A stretch of 64,000 nt of DNA. Source: Pseudomonas nunensis (lineage in GTDB: Bacteria; Pseudomonadota; Gammaproteobacteria; Pseudomonadales; Pseudomonadaceae). The position numbers and the translations under genes were made by a program. Below the pieces are notes generated by a model. That model ran no database searches. It had not been told where the DNA came from and saw only the letters and a program-made list of their open reading frames with translations. Shown in pieces: positions 52,701 through 63,932 of this stretch. The stretch spans positions 6,822,501 through 6,886,500 of the forward strand of contig NZ_CP101125.1 of NCBI RefSeq assembly GCF_024296925.1. Direction: 5' to 3'. How positions within the stretch are numbered: position 1 is the stretch's first letter; every line of letters starts with the position of its first letter.

Positions 52701-53486
52701 CCGATGATCGAGGACGTTACCCACCCAATGCTCTTGGATGGTGCTGATTTCACTCGAACTCATGTCCGCCAGGACTTTGTCGATGATGCCGACGAGCATT
52801 TTGTTTTTCTGCGGCACTGCCATCGCCAATTGATAGCGATAGGGCGTCTCGCCGCTGACATAGAGCCCGTCGAGCTTGAGCTGACGCAGGCTCCAGACGC
52901 TGGAGGCCAGATCGCCGACCACGGCATCCACTTCATCGGTGGCCAACGCCTGCAACGCCGAGCTGACGTTGGGCATCGCCACCAGATTCAGGTCCGGGTG
53001 ATGGGTGCGCAACAGTTCATGGGGCGCATAGTTTTCCACCACGGCGATTTTCAGGCCGTACAGGTCCTCGATTTTGCGCGGCTGGGCACCGCCGACATGG
53101 GCGAGGATGACAATCGGAAAATCCAGGTAGGGGCGGGTGAATGACAGGTAGGTCTGGCGTTCTGGCGTCGACATGATGCCCGGCAGCAAATCCAGCTTGC
53201 CCTGTTTGACCTGTTCCAGGACCACCGTCCAGCTCACCGGCTCGATGGGCGTGAGCTTGATATCCAGGCGTTGGCGGATCACGTTTATATAATCCGCAGC
53301 CAGGCCCTGATAACGGTTCTGCTCGTCGCGGAACTCGAAGGGTGGCCAAGACGCATCGACGCCCAGACGCGAGTCCGGGTGAGCCGCCAGCCAGCTACGT
53401 TCTTCGTCGGTGAGAGTCAGCGCGCCAGCCGTTGCGGTCCAGGTCATCAGCGACAGCAAAAAAAGCACGGTCGACAATCTGGGCAT
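49740..53486 (-). CDS. Periplasmic-sensing PAS-GGDEF-EAL protein
   Basis: 1248 residues from ATG 53486. Order: signal peptide (RLSTVLFLLSLMTWTATAGA); a periplasmic solute-binding domain of family 3 (residues ~25-260, SRLGVDASWPPFEFRDEQNR); a membrane helix near 285-305 (LPGLLLLMIVLAMVIRI); four PAS domains; a GGDEF domain with G887-G-D-E-F891 and an intact inhibitory RDID five residues before it; and an EAL domain starting at E1015-A-L. Catalytic-looking residues are kept in both enzymes, so it may both make and degrade c-di-GMP. The binding domain suggests an amino-acid-like ligand. It is not in an operon. Confidence 0.94.
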   Translation of the reverse strand: MPRLSTVLFLLSLMTWTATAGALTLTDEERSWLAAHPDSRLGVDASWPPFEFRDEQNRYQGLAADYINVIRQRLDIKLTPIEPVSWTVVLEQVKQGKLDLLPGIMSTPERQTYLSFTRPYLDFPIVILAHVGGAQPRKIEDLYGLKIAVVENYAPHELLRTHHPDLNLVAMPNVSSALQALATDEVDAVVGDLASSVWSLRQLKLDGLYVSGETPYRYQLAMAVPQKNKMLVGIIDKVLADMSSSEISTIQEHWVGNVLDHRTFWSDLLVYGLPGLLLLMIVLAMVIRINRRLSSEIARRIDLEQELRSSEYHYRGLVESLSAIAWEARISDFTYSYVSPHAEDLLGYPLSHWLIPGFWRNIIHPADLTRAQTFCDHEVLAGRDHSVDYRVITADGRCLWVRDIVSLIEHGHEPVLRGLMIDISDAKRTEEALRLSEQKFASVFQQCPDILVIARLSDGCLLEVNEAFEEQIGLKAVDVIGQTATDLNIWGIPGVGPGLLQRLQAGSIRNLEMPFRRNNGQVFTGLISAEPFDLDTTPALVVVVRDISQLKETQQQLQTSEEKFAKAFHASPDGLLLSRQSDGLLLEVNEGFSRITGFNSAMSVDRSALDLGIWVNLNERKQMLDLLHRDGFVRDFTCHIRRNDGQIRLCEVSSRPLPIGDEDCMLTIARDITERHLMQEKLQQAATVFESTAEGVLITDTQQHISAVNRAFTEITGYSESEALGHTPRLLASGLHDSAFYAAMWHQLTDEGHWQGEISNRRKNGELYPSWLTISAVRNRDKFITHFVAVFADISSLKHAQAKLDYQAHHDPLTGLPNRTLFESRLLTALNNQQENGGQGAVLFLDLDRFKHINDSLGHPVGDLLLKGIAVRLKEQLRDIDTVARLGGDEFIILLPGLQQATDADHIATKLLNCFSAPFQAGEHEFFISASIGSSLYPKDGCDVATLVKNADAAMYRSKAKGRNRVESYTRDLTAQASERVALEHELRRAIERNELHLFYQPKISLDDHRLVGAEALIRWRHPTFGDVPPEHFIPLAEENGMILQIGDWVLETACRQMFEWNQLYTSLGPLSVNLAGAQLRQPNLLGRIEQLLKDNRLKPGFLQLEITENFIMSQAEEALAVLHQLKRLGVQLAIDDFGTGYSSLSYLKRLPLDILKIDQSFVRGLPDDPHDAAIVRAIIALGRSMQFTIIAEGVETQAQQEFLATEGCEQIQGYIVSLPLPPEEFAATFLRIAVSDFSDSTAEKPSL

Positions 53487-53576
53487 AACGGTCTCGTTAT
53501 GGCTCGGGGGGAATGTTTCGAGTGTAGACGGGCAATTCGGCGGGGGGGTATTGCGGGGGATTTTATCTGCAAAAAG

Positions 53577-53603
53577 CAAAACCCCCGGCCTGGGCCGGGG
53601 GTT
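53577..53603 (-). terminator. Rho-independent terminator after rpoD
   Basis: Stem AACCCCCGGCC / GGCCGGGGGTT with a 2-base loop region, then TTTTGC on the minus strand. It is just past the rpoD stop. Confidence 0.85.
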
Positions 53604-53609
53604 CTGTGA

Positions 53610-55460
<1,851 letters not shown>

Positions 55461-55527
55461 AACACCCTATCCACTGAAGGTCTTGGCGGGCAAAAAACAA
55501 GCCGAGGATTATACCTGAGCTATGACC

Positions 55528-57507
55528 TCACGCGCCAGTTGAGGTCGGGGTTGATACAGCCATATTGCGTTTTAATAGGTCGCGCATCTGATTTGCGATC
55601 TGATTTGCTTCCTCCGCGGTCAGTCCTGGCTGCCTTGCTTTTCTGATTAGTTCTTCCAGGCTATCCGTGTGTTGAGAGGCGGATAACCTAGTAATGGTGT
55701 CTAAAAACTGTTGTTCAAGGTTGTCACCGTCAATCAGCCATTCCTTTTCCGCTAATGCCTTGAGCAAACGCCCCTGTTCGGTCCCGTGCCAACGGGCCAT
55801 TAGCTGAATTGAGTTTAGCTTAGGATTTTTTTGCACTGCTCCGATCAGGGCCACCAGCAACTGAGCGTAAGTGTTGCTCTCATTGGCGAAGTGGTCGGCG
55901 GTTTCTACCTTGCCGGCCAAGTCCGGGTGATGAATGAGCGTGCGCAATGCGATCAGTGTTGGTGCTTCGACGGCAATCGGCGTGCGCGGGGCACTCGGTT
56001 GATCACGATCACCGCCACGCTTGCCATTCTTGTCCCAGGGTTTCTTGTCCCACTTCTTGCCGCCGGCGCCGGGTTTCTTTGGCGTCCATTCCTGCTGCGG
56101 CGCGTACATGTCTTGCGCTTGAGGCTGACTGTAGTCGCTGTAGTCCGGCATGGCGTCGTAATCCATGCCCGGATCGTAGGTCGGCGGCGCGTCCTGAGGA
56201 GCGCTGTGCACCAGCTGGCTGACGGCTTCGCCAGTCAGGCCGGTGATTTCGGTCAAACGTTGACGCATCAGGATGCGCAGGTTGGCGCCCGGCACTTTAT
56301 CGATCAGCGGTGCTGCGAGGGTGGCCATATGGGCCTTGCCTTCGAGCGAGCGCGGGTCTGATTCGGCGGTCAGTTGCTCAAAGAAATAATCGGCTAGCGG
56401 TTGTGCGTGCTGATTGATCCGCGCGCGGAAGGCATCTGTGCCTTCGGAGCGGACCAGCGTATCCGGGTCTTCGCCCTCGGGCAGGAACAGGAAGCGTGCA
56501 CGCCGACCGTCCTGCAGGCACGGCAGCGCCGCTTCCAGTGCTCGCCATGCAGCGTTGCGGCCAGCCTGGTCGCCGTCGAAACAGAACAAAACATTGGGCA
56601 CGACGCGAAACAGTCGCTTCAAGTGCTCTTCGCTGGTTGCGGTGCCCAGTGTCGCGACGGCATTGCGCAGGCCTTGCTGGGCGAGGGCGATGACGTCCAT
56701 GTAGCCTTCGACGACGATAATTTCGTCGAGGTTGCGGTTGTTCTTGCGTGCTTCATAAAGGCCGTAGAGCTCCTGGCCTTTATGGAATACCGGGGTTTCC
56801 GGTGAGTTCAGGTATTTCGGTTTGTCGTCGCCCAGTACGCGGCCACCGAAGGCAATGATGCGCCCGCGGCTGTCGCGGATCGGGAACATCACGCGATCGC
56901 GAAAGCGGTCATAGCGTTTGCCGGTTTCGGCGTTCTCGATCAGCAGGCCGGCATCGACCATGGCTTTCTGTTGCAGGGTGTCGCTGCTCAAGTGCTTGAA
57001 CAGATTGTCCCAGCCGGGCGGGGCGAAGCCGAGGCCGAAGTCCCGGGCGATTTCGCCCGTCAGGCCGCGGCCTTTCAAATAATCCACGGCAGCTTTGCGC
57101 GATGGGTGGCTTTTCAGCGCCTGCCGGTAAAAGTCGGCGGCGGCAGTGAGCAGCGGGTACAGCGGCGAATCGGTCGGCTGCCGCGGTTTGTGCGGTCGGC
57201 CGCTTTCTTCGCGGGGGATTTCCATGCCGGCGGCTTTGGCCAGTTCTTCGACGGCCTGGACGAAATCCAGGTTGTCGTGGTCCATCATGAAGCCGAGGGC
57301 GTTACCGCCAGCGCCGCAGCCGAAGCAGTAGTAGAACTGTTTGTCGGGGCTGACGCTGAAAGATGGGGTTTTCTCTTTGTGGAACGGGCAGCAGGCGGTG
57401 TAGTTCTTGCCGGCTTTTTTCATTTGCAGGCGCGAGCTGACCACATCGACGATGTCGGTGCGGTTCAGAAGGTCGTCAATGAAGCTCTGGGGAATTAGCC
57501 CGGCCAT
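55528..57507 (-). CDS. dnaG: DNA primase
   Basis: 659 residues from ATG 57507 (family start MAGLIPQSFIDDLLNRTDIV); the longer frame adds 25 non-family residues. The zinc ribbon is C40-P-F-H43 and C61-F-G-C64. The RNA-polymerase core is ARDFGLGFAPPGW and FPIRDSRGRIIAFGGRVLGD, and the TOPRIM is EIIVVEGYMDVIALAQQG with the FCFDGDQAGRNAAW acidic pair. A glutamine/lysine-rich linker (residues ~465-510) precedes the C-terminal DnaB-binding domain. It makes RNA primers at the fork. Confidence 0.98.
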   Translation of the reverse strand: MAGLIPQSFIDDLLNRTDIVDVVSSRLQMKKAGKNYTACCPFHKEKTPSFSVSPDKQFYYCFGCGAGGNALGFMMDHDNLDFVQAVEELAKAAGMEIPREESGRPHKPRQPTDSPLYPLLTAAADFYRQALKSHPSRKAAVDYLKGRGLTGEIARDFGLGFAPPGWDNLFKHLSSDTLQQKAMVDAGLLIENAETGKRYDRFRDRVMFPIRDSRGRIIAFGGRVLGDDKPKYLNSPETPVFHKGQELYGLYEARKNNRNLDEIIVVEGYMDVIALAQQGLRNAVATLGTATSEEHLKRLFRVVPNVLFCFDGDQAGRNAAWRALEAALPCLQDGRRARFLFLPEGEDPDTLVRSEGTDAFRARINQHAQPLADYFFEQLTAESDPRSLEGKAHMATLAAPLIDKVPGANLRILMRQRLTEITGLTGEAVSQLVHSAPQDAPPTYDPGMDYDAMPDYSDYSQPQAQDMYAPQQEWTPKKPGAGGKKWDKKPWDKNGKRGGDRDQPSAPRTPIAVEAPTLIALRTLIHHPDLAGKVETADHFANESNTYAQLLVALIGAVQKNPKLNSIQLMARWHGTEQGRLLKALAEKEWLIDGDNLEQQFLDTITRLSASQHTDSLEELIRKARQPGLTAEEANQIANQMRDLLKRNMAVSTPTSTGA

Positions 57508-57990
57508 GGCGTTCTCGTCATCTGCGCTGAAACGGATCCAAAACGAACGGCGAACGAACGCGGGTCGTTGCTTGAGGCACACTTATATGTGGCTCGACCG
57601 GTGTCGTCTGCGTAATCGCTGTCGGGAAGTGTATCTGCCGAAAATCCACTGACGTTAGTACCATTCAGTATTCGACTATTTGAAAGTGTTGCGCTGAAAA
57701 TCCGCTACGGCCAATTGATGGCCTCGGATAGCTCAATAAGCGGGCACGCAAGCAGGTGCCTTGGGCTGATCGTCGTAAGAGGAATCAGTGGGTGTGCTCG
57801 TCAGTAGCCTTGGAAGGCTCGTCAGAAAAGACGTGCACCGCTGGCAAAAGAGCCAGGTCTGACGCTGTGAAGCAGGTTTGTCCGAGTCGCATCTGCGGCG
57901 TAGACGGCGAAGCATCAAGCGTTTTACGCAAATGCCATAAGCCCGGCTGAGGGCCGGGCTTGGCAGAAGCTTGCTACGAACGTCTGTGTA
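57508..57990. other. Non-coding gap between rpsU and dnaG
   Basis: About 480 bases with no supportable gene. It holds the rpsU terminator-like hairpin at 57939 and presumably the dnaG-rpoD promoters. As I recall, P. aeruginosa has a yqeY-type gene at this place; no such coding frame exists here. Confidence 0.7.
57939..57961 (-). terminator. Terminator-like hairpin after rpsU
   Basis: Stem AAGCCCGGC / GCCGGGCTT with a 5-base loop, 30 bases beyond the rpsU stop. The T-tail is short (TTATGG), so partial read-through to dnaG is plausible. Confidence 0.6.
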
Positions 57991-58206
57991 TTAGTACAGA
58001 CGAACGGCGCGGCGCTGTTCGCGCTGTACTTTCTTGGCGTGACGCTTAACAGCGGCTGCTGCTTTGCGCTTACGCTCAGAAGTTGGCTTCTCGTAAAATT
58101 CGCGGCTACGAACTTCAGCCAGTACACCGGCTTTTTCGCAGGAGCGCTTGAAACGACGCAGAGCTACGTCGAAGGGTTCGTTCTCTTTTACTTTGACGGC
58201 TGGCAT
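57991..58206 (-). CDS. rpsU: 30S ribosomal protein S21
   Basis: 71 residues, rich in Arg and Lys, with the S21 sequence [20 protein letters not shown] and [20 protein letters not shown]. It helps start-site recognition on the 30S subunit. It heads the macromolecular-synthesis block and is divergent from tsaD, with about 200 bases of shared promoter region. Confidence 0.99.
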
Positions 58207-58405
58207 CCAGAGCTACCTTCATTCATTACCGGGGTCAACATCCTCGCGGCAAAAGAGCACTTGAAGACGTCGGTTTTTAAGGGTTGCGGATGTTAACTCC
58301 TCATCGACCGGAATGCAAAGCCTCTGATCGAAAACCGCTAGTCGGGGCATCCCATGGCGACTATTATGCGCGCCTTCGAATCTAGCCTAAACAAGGCGCA
58401 AACCC

Positions 58406-59431
58406 ATGCTAGTACTGGGATTAGAAACCTCCTGCGACGAAACCGGTGTCGCATTATATGACAGTGAACGCGGCTTGCTGGCCGACGCGCTGTTCAGCCA
58501 GATCGACCTGCATCGCGCCTATGGCGGTGTGGTGCCGGAGCTGGCCTCGCGTGATCACGTAAAACGCATGCTGCCCTTGATTCGTCAGGTGTTGGCGGAA
58601 GCTGGCTGCGTGCCGACCGAGATCGACGCCATCGCTTATACCGCCGGCCCCGGCCTGGTCGGAGCGCTGCTGGTGGGGGCGTCCTGCGCCCAGGCGCTGG
58701 CCTTTGCCTGGGGCATTCCGGCCCTCGGCGTGCACCACATGGAAGGTCACTTGCTGGCGCCGATGCTGGAGCCGCAACCGCCGGAATTCCCGTTCGTCGC
58801 TTTGTTGGTGTCGGGCGGCCATACGCAGCTGGTTCAGGTCGACGGGATCGGTCAATACACGTTGTTGGGCGAGACCCTCGACGATGCTGCCGGTGAAGCG
58901 TTCGACAAGACCGCGAAGATGATGGGCCTCAATTATCCGGGTGGTCCGGAAATCGCGCGCCTGGCGGAGCAAGGGGTTGCAGGGCGTTTCACGTTCCCGC
59001 GTCCGATGTGCGACCGTCCGGGCCTGGCTTTCAGCTTCAGCGGCTTGAAAACCTTCGCCCTGAATACCTGGCAGCAATGCGTCAGCGCCGGGGACGACAG
59101 CGAGCAAGCCCGTTGCGACATCTCGCTGGCGTTCCAGCAAGCCGTGGTGGAGACTTTGACCATCAAGTGCAAGCGCGCCCTGAAAGCGGCCGGCATGAAG
59201 CGTCTGGTGATTGCTGGGGGCGTTAGCGCCAACAAGGCTTTGCGCACTTCACTGGAAAAAATGCTCGGTGACATGAAGGGCGACGTGTTTTATGCGCGTC
59301 CCGAGTTCTGCACCGATAACGGCGCGATGATTGCGTTTGCCGGTTGTCAGCGTTTGCAGGCAGGTCAGCATGAAAGCCTGGCGATCAGCGTGCAGGCGCG
59401 CTGGCCGATGGAGCAGTTGTCGGCGCTTTGA
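58406..59431 (+). CDS. tsaD: tRNA N6-threonylcarbamoyladenosine transferase
   Basis: 341 residues. It transfers the threonylcarbamoyl group to A37 of ANN-decoding tRNAs together with TsaB/TsaC/TsaE. The metal ligands H111 and H115 are in [12 protein letters not shown]. The N-terminal [20 protein letters not shown] and the C-terminal [13 protein letters not shown] and [12 protein letters not shown] motifs of the ASKHA fold are present. It converges with plsY; only 35 bases separate the stops. Confidence 0.98.
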   Translation: MLVLGLETSCDETGVALYDSERGLLADALFSQIDLHRAYGGVVPELASRDHVKRMLPLIRQVLAEAGCVPTEIDAIAYTAGPGLVGALLVGASCAQALAFAWGIPALGVHHMEGHLLAPMLEPQPPEFPFVALLVSGGHTQLVQVDGIGQYTLLGETLDDAAGEAFDKTAKMMGLNYPGGPEIARLAEQGVAGRFTFPRPMCDRPGLAFSFSGLKTFALNTWQQCVSAGDDSEQARCDISLAFQQAVVETLTIKCKRALKAAGMKRLVIAGGVSANKALRTSLEKMLGDMKGDVFYARPEFCTDNGAMIAFAGCQRLQAGQHESLAISVQARWPMEQLSAL

Positions 59432-59466
59432 TGGCGAGAGCGATGAGCGGCGCTCATGTGCGGTAT

Positions 59467-60036
59467 TTAAAAATGCCGTTCGCGCCCTGCAAACAGGTCG
59501 CGTAGATTGCCGCGATGCCGCCAGACGATCAACGCCGTGAGCGCGCTCATGGGCAGCAATGCCGCCGGCTCTTGCCAGGCGAGCAATGGCAGGGTCAGCG
59601 GTGTAGCGATCAGCGCTGCCAGTGAGCTGGTGCGGGTCAGGTAGAACGTCAGCAGCCAGGCGCAAACCGCCAGCAAGGCAGCCGGCGGGTAAAGACCCAG
59701 CAACATGCCGGCCGCGGTGGCGACACCCTTGCCGCCGCGAAAGCGGAAGTAAATTGGGAACAGGTGGCCGATGACGGCATAAACGCCGATCCAGGCCTGT
59801 TCTTGTAGCGAAAGGCCGGCAACAGCGGCGATCAGTACGGGCAACAAGCCTTTGCACAGGTCGCCGAGCAAGGTGAGGACGGCGAGTTTCTTGCCGACCA
59901 GGCGCAACATGTTGGTGGCGCCGGCATTGCCCGAGCCACTCATTCGCGGATCCGGGTTACCGGTCAGGCGGCTGAGCAAAATGGCGAAGGACAGAGAGCC
60001 GAGCAGGTAGGCGAAGGTCGCCAATAACCAAAACAT
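59467..60036 (-). CDS. plsY: Acyl-phosphate glycerol-3-phosphate acyltransferase
   Basis: 189 residues, an inner-membrane protein with about five helices. It moves the acyl group from acyl phosphate to glycerol-3-phosphate, the first step of phospholipid synthesis. The three active-site motifs are [32 protein letters not shown] and the C-terminal [15 protein letters not shown]. It is divergent from folB. Confidence 0.97.
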   Translation of the reverse strand: MFWLLATFAYLLGSLSFAILLSRLTGNPDPRMSGSGNAGATNMLRLVGKKLAVLTLLGDLCKGLLPVLIAAVAGLSLQEQAWIGVYAVIGHLFPIYFRFRGGKGVATAAGMLLGLYPPAALLAVCAWLLTFYLTRTSSLAALIATPLTLPLLAWQEPAALLPMSALTALIVWRHRGNLRDLFAGRERHF

Positions 60037-60110
60037 GCTAACTATTCCGGGCGAGGACGCCCTGATTCTAACGGCGCATTGCGCCCTTGTCGTGCAGCGG
60101 AGAAAAGTGC

Positions 60111-60467
60111 TTGGACAGAGTGTTTATCGAGGGCCTGGAAGTCGACACCGTGATTGGTGCCTACGACTGGGAACGAGGCATCCGCCAGTGTCTGCGACTG
60201 GACCTGAGCTTCGCCTGGGACAATCGCCCGGCAGCGGCTGGCGATGACCTGACCCTGGCGCTCGATTATGCGAGCGTTTCGTCGCGTATCCAGGCGTTCG
60301 CCGAGCAGGCGCAGTTCCAACTGGTCGAGACCTTTGCCGAGCGTTTGGTTGAAGTGTTGATGAGCGAATTCAAGATCACCTGGATGCGCCTCAAACTGAC
60401 CAAGCCGGGCGCTGTGCCGGCGGCCACCGGTGGCGTGGGCGTGGAGATCGAGCGCGGATGTCGCTGA
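60111..60467 (+). CDS. folB: Dihydroneopterin aldolase
   Basis: 118 residues from TTG 60111, preceded by GGAG at about eight bases and matching the family N-terminus [20 protein letters not shown]. The catalytic-pocket glutamates and the [20 protein letters not shown] end are present. It cleaves dihydroneopterin in folate synthesis. The stop overlaps the folK start by 10 bases, so the two consecutive folate steps are coupled. Confidence 0.95.
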   Translation: MDRVFIEGLEVDTVIGAYDWERGIRQCLRLDLSFAWDNRPAAAGDDLTLALDYASVSSRIQAFAEQAQFQLVETFAERLVEVLMSEFKITWMRLKLTKPGAVPAATGGVGVEIERGCR

Positions 60468-60976
60468 CTCAGGTTTACCTCGGGCTCGGTAGCAATATCG
60501 AGCGCGAAGCCCATTTGCAGGCTGGCCTGGAAGCCCTGGCGGGTTTTCTGGTGGATATCCGCTGCTCGGCGGTGTTTGAAAGCCAGCCGGTGGGAATCAA
60601 GAGTGGTCCGTTCTTCAATTTCGTGGTGTCGGCGTTCACTGACCTGCCACTGGTGGAACTCGATCGCCGGCTGAAATTCATCGAGGCGGACAACGGCCGT
60701 TACGCGCCGGATCGCAAGGGTTTGCCCCTGGATATCGACGTGTTGTTGTTCGGTGATCTGGTGGGTAACTTCGATGGGTTGATCCTGCCCCGGGCAGAGA
60801 TCCTGAAAAATGCCTTCGTGCTGTGGCCGTTGTCGCTGATTGCGCCGGACAGAGTGCATCCGGGCGTAGGCAAAAGCTTCGCGACCTTGTGGGCAGAAGC
60901 ACAGATTGATCAGGTGTTGGCGCCGGTGGCGTTTGAGTGGCGCGGTGAGCAACTGACCCCTTCGAATTTGTTGTGA
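60458..60976 (+). CDS. folK: 2-amino-4-hydroxy-6-hydroxymethyldihydropteridine pyrophosphokinase
   Basis: 172 residues. The N-terminal VYLGLGSNIEREAHLQAGLE, the middle FFNFVVSAFTD and the metal/ATP site GLPLDIDVLLFGD are diagnostic for HPPK. It adds pyrophosphate to the pterin made by FolB. It is followed by a REPIN that separates it from the converging cca gene. Confidence 0.97.
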   Translation: MSLTQVYLGLGSNIEREAHLQAGLEALAGFLVDIRCSAVFESQPVGIKSGPFFNFVVSAFTDLPLVELDRRLKFIEADNGRYAPDRKGLPLDIDVLLFGDLVGNFDGLILPRAEILKNAFVLWPLSLIAPDRVHPGVGKSFATLWAEAQIDQVLAPVAFEWRGEQLTPSNLL

Positions 60977-60988
60977 GGCTCAAGACGC

Positions 60989-61072
60989 CTTCGCGGGCAA
61001 GCCTCGCTCCTACAGGATTCGAGTCGTTTGCAAACGACACGCCCCCTGTAGGAGCGAGGCTTGCCCGCGAAG
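60989..61072. repeat. REPIN, family A
   Basis: Inverted GTAGGAGCGAGGCTTGCCCG plus CGAAG pair filling the convergent folK/cca gap. Within the spacer GTCGTTTGCAAACGAC is itself a palindrome. Confidence 0.92.
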
Positions 61073-61076
61073 CTTT

Positions 61077-62306
61077 TCAGGCAGACGCCGATTCTTTATA
61101 GGCCTTCAACGCCTTAAGCCGCTCCCGCTTGATCGCCTCGCCCAGCTCCGGCCCTTTAAATCCCTTCTCCAGCAACGGCTGCACAGCGACACCTCGCGCC
61201 GCTGAAGCCGCCCCACGCAAATAATTCGCCTGTGGATAACTTCGTTGCTCCAGGCCCTTGCGCCCACGAGCATCCATCTCACACGCCGCAATAAACTCCT
61301 CAAACCGCTGCGGTCGCCGATAAACGTCGAAACTCTGCAGCAACTCCAGCAACGTCGACGGCTTCAGCTCCAGGGCTCGGTGTCCGTGAGTGTGATATTG
61401 GCCGACCAGCAATGCCAGTTCCTGACAATCCTTCGGTGCCTTGAACCGTTCGTTGACCACTTTGATCAGCTTCAGCCCCGTGTGCTCATGGGCTATGTGT
61501 CGAGGCCATTCCGCTTCCGGGGTCAGGCCTTTGCCCAAATCATGCAGCAAGCACGCCCAGCGCACTGTCAGCGGTTGTTTGTGCAGAGCCGCTTGTTCCA
61601 GCACGCTCAGGGTGTGCACGCCGGTATCGATTTCCGGATGATGCGCTTCCGGTTGCGGGACGCCGAACAGCGCGTCGACCTCTGGCATCAGCACCTTGAG
61701 AGCACCGCACGCGCGCAGCACCTCGATGAACACCTGTGGCTGATCCTCCATCAGGGCGCGGGAAATTTCCTTCCAGCTGCGTTCAGCGGTTAGCGCCTCC
61801 AGTTCGCCAGAATCGCTGAGCTGACGCATCAGCTCCAGCGTCTCCGGTGCGACGGTGAAACCAAGCGCTGCGTAGCGCGCGGCGAAGCGGGCAACACGCA
61901 GTACCCGGAGCGGATCTTCGGCGAACGCGGGGGAAACGTGACGAAGCAAGCGCGCTTCGAGATCGCGTTGGCCATGGTAAGGATCGGTCAGATTCTGTTG
62001 ATCATCCTCGGCCATGGCGTTGATCGTCAGGTCGCGGCGGATCAAGTCTTCTTCGAGGGTAACTTCGGGGCTGGCGTGGAAGGTGAAGCCGCCGTAACCG
62101 CGTCCGCTTTTGCGTTCGGTCCGGGCGAGGGCGTATTCCTCACCGCTTTTTGGGTGAAGAAACACCGGGAAGTCCGAGCCCACCGGGCGAAAACCCTTGG
62201 CGAGCATTTCTTCGGTGGTGGCGCCTACCACGACCCAGTCGATATCGGTGACAGGCTTGCCCAGCAGGCGATCGCGTACGGCGCCGCCAACTTTATAAAT
62301 CTGCAT
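61077..62306 (-). CDS. cca: Multifunctional CCA tRNA nucleotidyltransferase
   Basis: 409 residues. It adds or repairs CCA at tRNA 3' ends. The nucleotidyltransferase motif is [20 protein letters not shown], then [10 protein letters not shown]. The HD phosphohydrolase domain is in the C-terminal half ([19 protein letters not shown]), which marks the multifunctional gammaproteobacterial type. ATG 62306 starts with the family MQIYKVGG. The tRNA gene in this window already encodes CCA, so a repair role applies there. Confidence 0.97.
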   Translation of the reverse strand: MQIYKVGGAVRDRLLGKPVTDIDWVVVGATTEEMLAKGFRPVGSDFPVFLHPKSGEEYALARTERKSGRGYGGFTFHASPEVTLEEDLIRRDLTINAMAEDDQQNLTDPYHGQRDLEARLLRHVSPAFAEDPLRVLRVARFAARYAALGFTVAPETLELMRQLSDSGELEALTAERSWKEISRALMEDQPQVFIEVLRACGALKVLMPEVDALFGVPQPEAHHPEIDTGVHTLSVLEQAALHKQPLTVRWACLLHDLGKGLTPEAEWPRHIAHEHTGLKLIKVVNERFKAPKDCQELALLVGQYHTHGHRALELKPSTLLELLQSFDVYRRPQRFEEFIAACEMDARGRKGLEQRSYPQANYLRGAASAARGVAVQPLLEKGFKGPELGEAIKRERLKALKAYKESASA

Positions 62307-62369
62307 AAAAAACCTCCGTTAGCTCGACAGAATAACCGTTGCGTCGAACTTCCGGAGGCAGAAACCAAA

Positions 62370-63932
62370 TCAAAGGTGAATGACAGCCAGGTCGAGCCGA
62401 CCGTAATCCCCCTCGGCGTGTTCACTTCTGGGCGGTACGTGATGGACTTTCATCACCTGGTCGCCTTGCAGGGTTTCCAGATGAATGTCGAAGCCCCACA
62501 GCCGATGCAGGTGCTTGAGCACTTCCTCGGTGGATTCGCCCAGTGGTTTGCGGTCATGTTGCTGGTGACGCAAGGTCAATGAGCGGTCGCCACGTCGATC
62601 AATGCTGTAGATCTGCACGTTGGGTTCGCGATTGCCCAGGTTGTACTGGGCCGCCAGGGTTTCGCGGATGGTCCGGTAGCCGGGTTCATCGTGAATGGCG
62701 GGGACCAGCAAGTCGTCCTTCTGATCGTCATCGAGAATGCTGAACAGCTTCAGGTCACGGATCACCTGGGGCGACAGGTATTGCAGGATGAAACTCTCAT
62801 CCTTGAAGCTGCTCATCGCGAATTTGATGGTCGACAACCAATCGGTGCCGGCGATTTCCGGGAACCAGCGGTAATCCTCTTCGGTCGGGTGTTCACACAT
62901 GCGCCGGATGTCCCGGTACATGGCAAAACCCAAGGCGTAGGGGTTGATACCACTGTAGTAAGGGCTGTCGAAGCCCGGTTGCATCACCACACTGGTGTGG
63001 GACGTCAGGAACTCCATCATGAAGCCGTCTGTGACCAGGCCCTCGTCGTACAGGTCGTTCATCAGCGTGTAGTGCCAGAACGTCGCCCAACCTTCGTTCA
63101 TCACCTGGGTCTGGCGTTGCGGGTAGAAATACTGGGCGATCTTGCGCACGATCCGCACGATTTCCCTCTGCCACGGCTCCAGCAGCGGCGCGTGTTTTTC
63201 GATGAAGTACAGGATGTTTTCCTGCGGTTCGGCGGGGAAACGTGCGTTGTCCTTGTCGCTGTACTTGTCCGCTCCTTTTGGAATGGTGCGCCACAGGTCG
63301 TTGATCTGTTTCTGCAGATGCTCTTCCCGATCCTTCTGCCGACGACGTTCTTCTTCGGCGGAAATCGGATACGGACGTTTGTAACGGTCAACGCCGTAGT
63401 TCATCAAGGCATGGCAGGAGTCGAGCAAGTCTTCCACCGCGTCGATGCCGTGGCGCTCTTCGCACTGCATGATGTACTGCTTGGCAAACACCAGGTAGTC
63501 GATGATCGAACTGGCGTCGGTCCAGGTGCGGAACAGGTAATTACCCTTGAAGAAGCTGTTGTGGCCATAGCAGGCATGCGCCACTACCAGCGCCTGCATG
63601 CAGATGGTGTTCTCTTCCATCAGGTAGGCGATGCACGGGTCCGAGTTGATGACGATCTCGTAGGCCAGGCCCATCTGCCCGCGGGTGTAGGATTTTTCGG
63701 TGCTAAGGAAGTGTTTACCGTAGGACCAATGGTGATAACCCAAGGGCATACCAACGGAGGCGTAGGCGTCCATCATCTGCTCGGCGGTGATCACTTCGAT
63801 CTGGTTGGGGTACGTATCCAGGGCATAACGGGCCGCCAGGCGACTGATTTCCTTGTCGTAGGCCTGGATCAGCTCGAATGTCCATTCGGAGCCGGTGGAA
63901 ATGGGTTGGCGCTTCTGCTCTTTGGCGGTCAT
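62370..63932 (-). CDS. SpoVR/YcgB-family protein
   Basis: 520 residues matching the SpoVR family: IEVITAEQMMDAYASVGMPL, GYHHWSYGKHFLSTEKSYTR, ACYGHNSFFKGNYLFRTWTD and a central NEGWATFWHYTLMNDLYDEG. No enzymatic activity is established for the family; the conserved His/Glu blocks suggest metal binding. Its start overlaps the preceding gene by 4 bases (ATGA). In gammaproteobacteria it commonly follows yeaG and yeaH, and that order is kept here as far as the window shows. Confidence 0.93.
   Translation of the reverse strand: MTAKEQKRQPISTGSEWTFELIQAYDKEISRLAARYALDTYPNQIEVITAEQMMDAYASVGMPLGYHHWSYGKHFLSTEKSYTRGQMGLAYEIVINSDPCIAYLMEENTICMQALVVAHACYGHNSFFKGNYLFRTWTDASSIIDYLVFAKQYIMQCEERHGIDAVEDLLDSCHALMNYGVDRYKRPYPISAEEERRRQKDREEHLQKQINDLWRTIPKGADKYSDKDNARFPAEPQENILYFIEKHAPLLEPWQREIVRIVRKIAQYFYPQRQTQVMNEGWATFWHYTLMNDLYDEGLVTDGFMMEFLTSHTSVVMQPGFDSPYYSGINPYALGFAMYRDIRRMCEHPTEEDYRWFPEIAGTDWLSTIKFAMSSFKDESFILQYLSPQVIRDLKLFSILDDDQKDDLLVPAIHDEPGYRTIRETLAAQYNLGNREPNVQIYSIDRRGDRSLTLRHQQHDRKPLGESTEEVLKHLHRLWGFDIHLETLQGDQVMKVHHVPPRSEHAEGDYGRLDLAVIHL

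Noticed and set aside
57733..57918. Short frames on both strands in the rpsU-dnaG gap.
   Set aside because: They are arginine/serine-rich or otherwise low-complexity, lack ribosome sites and show no family resemblance.
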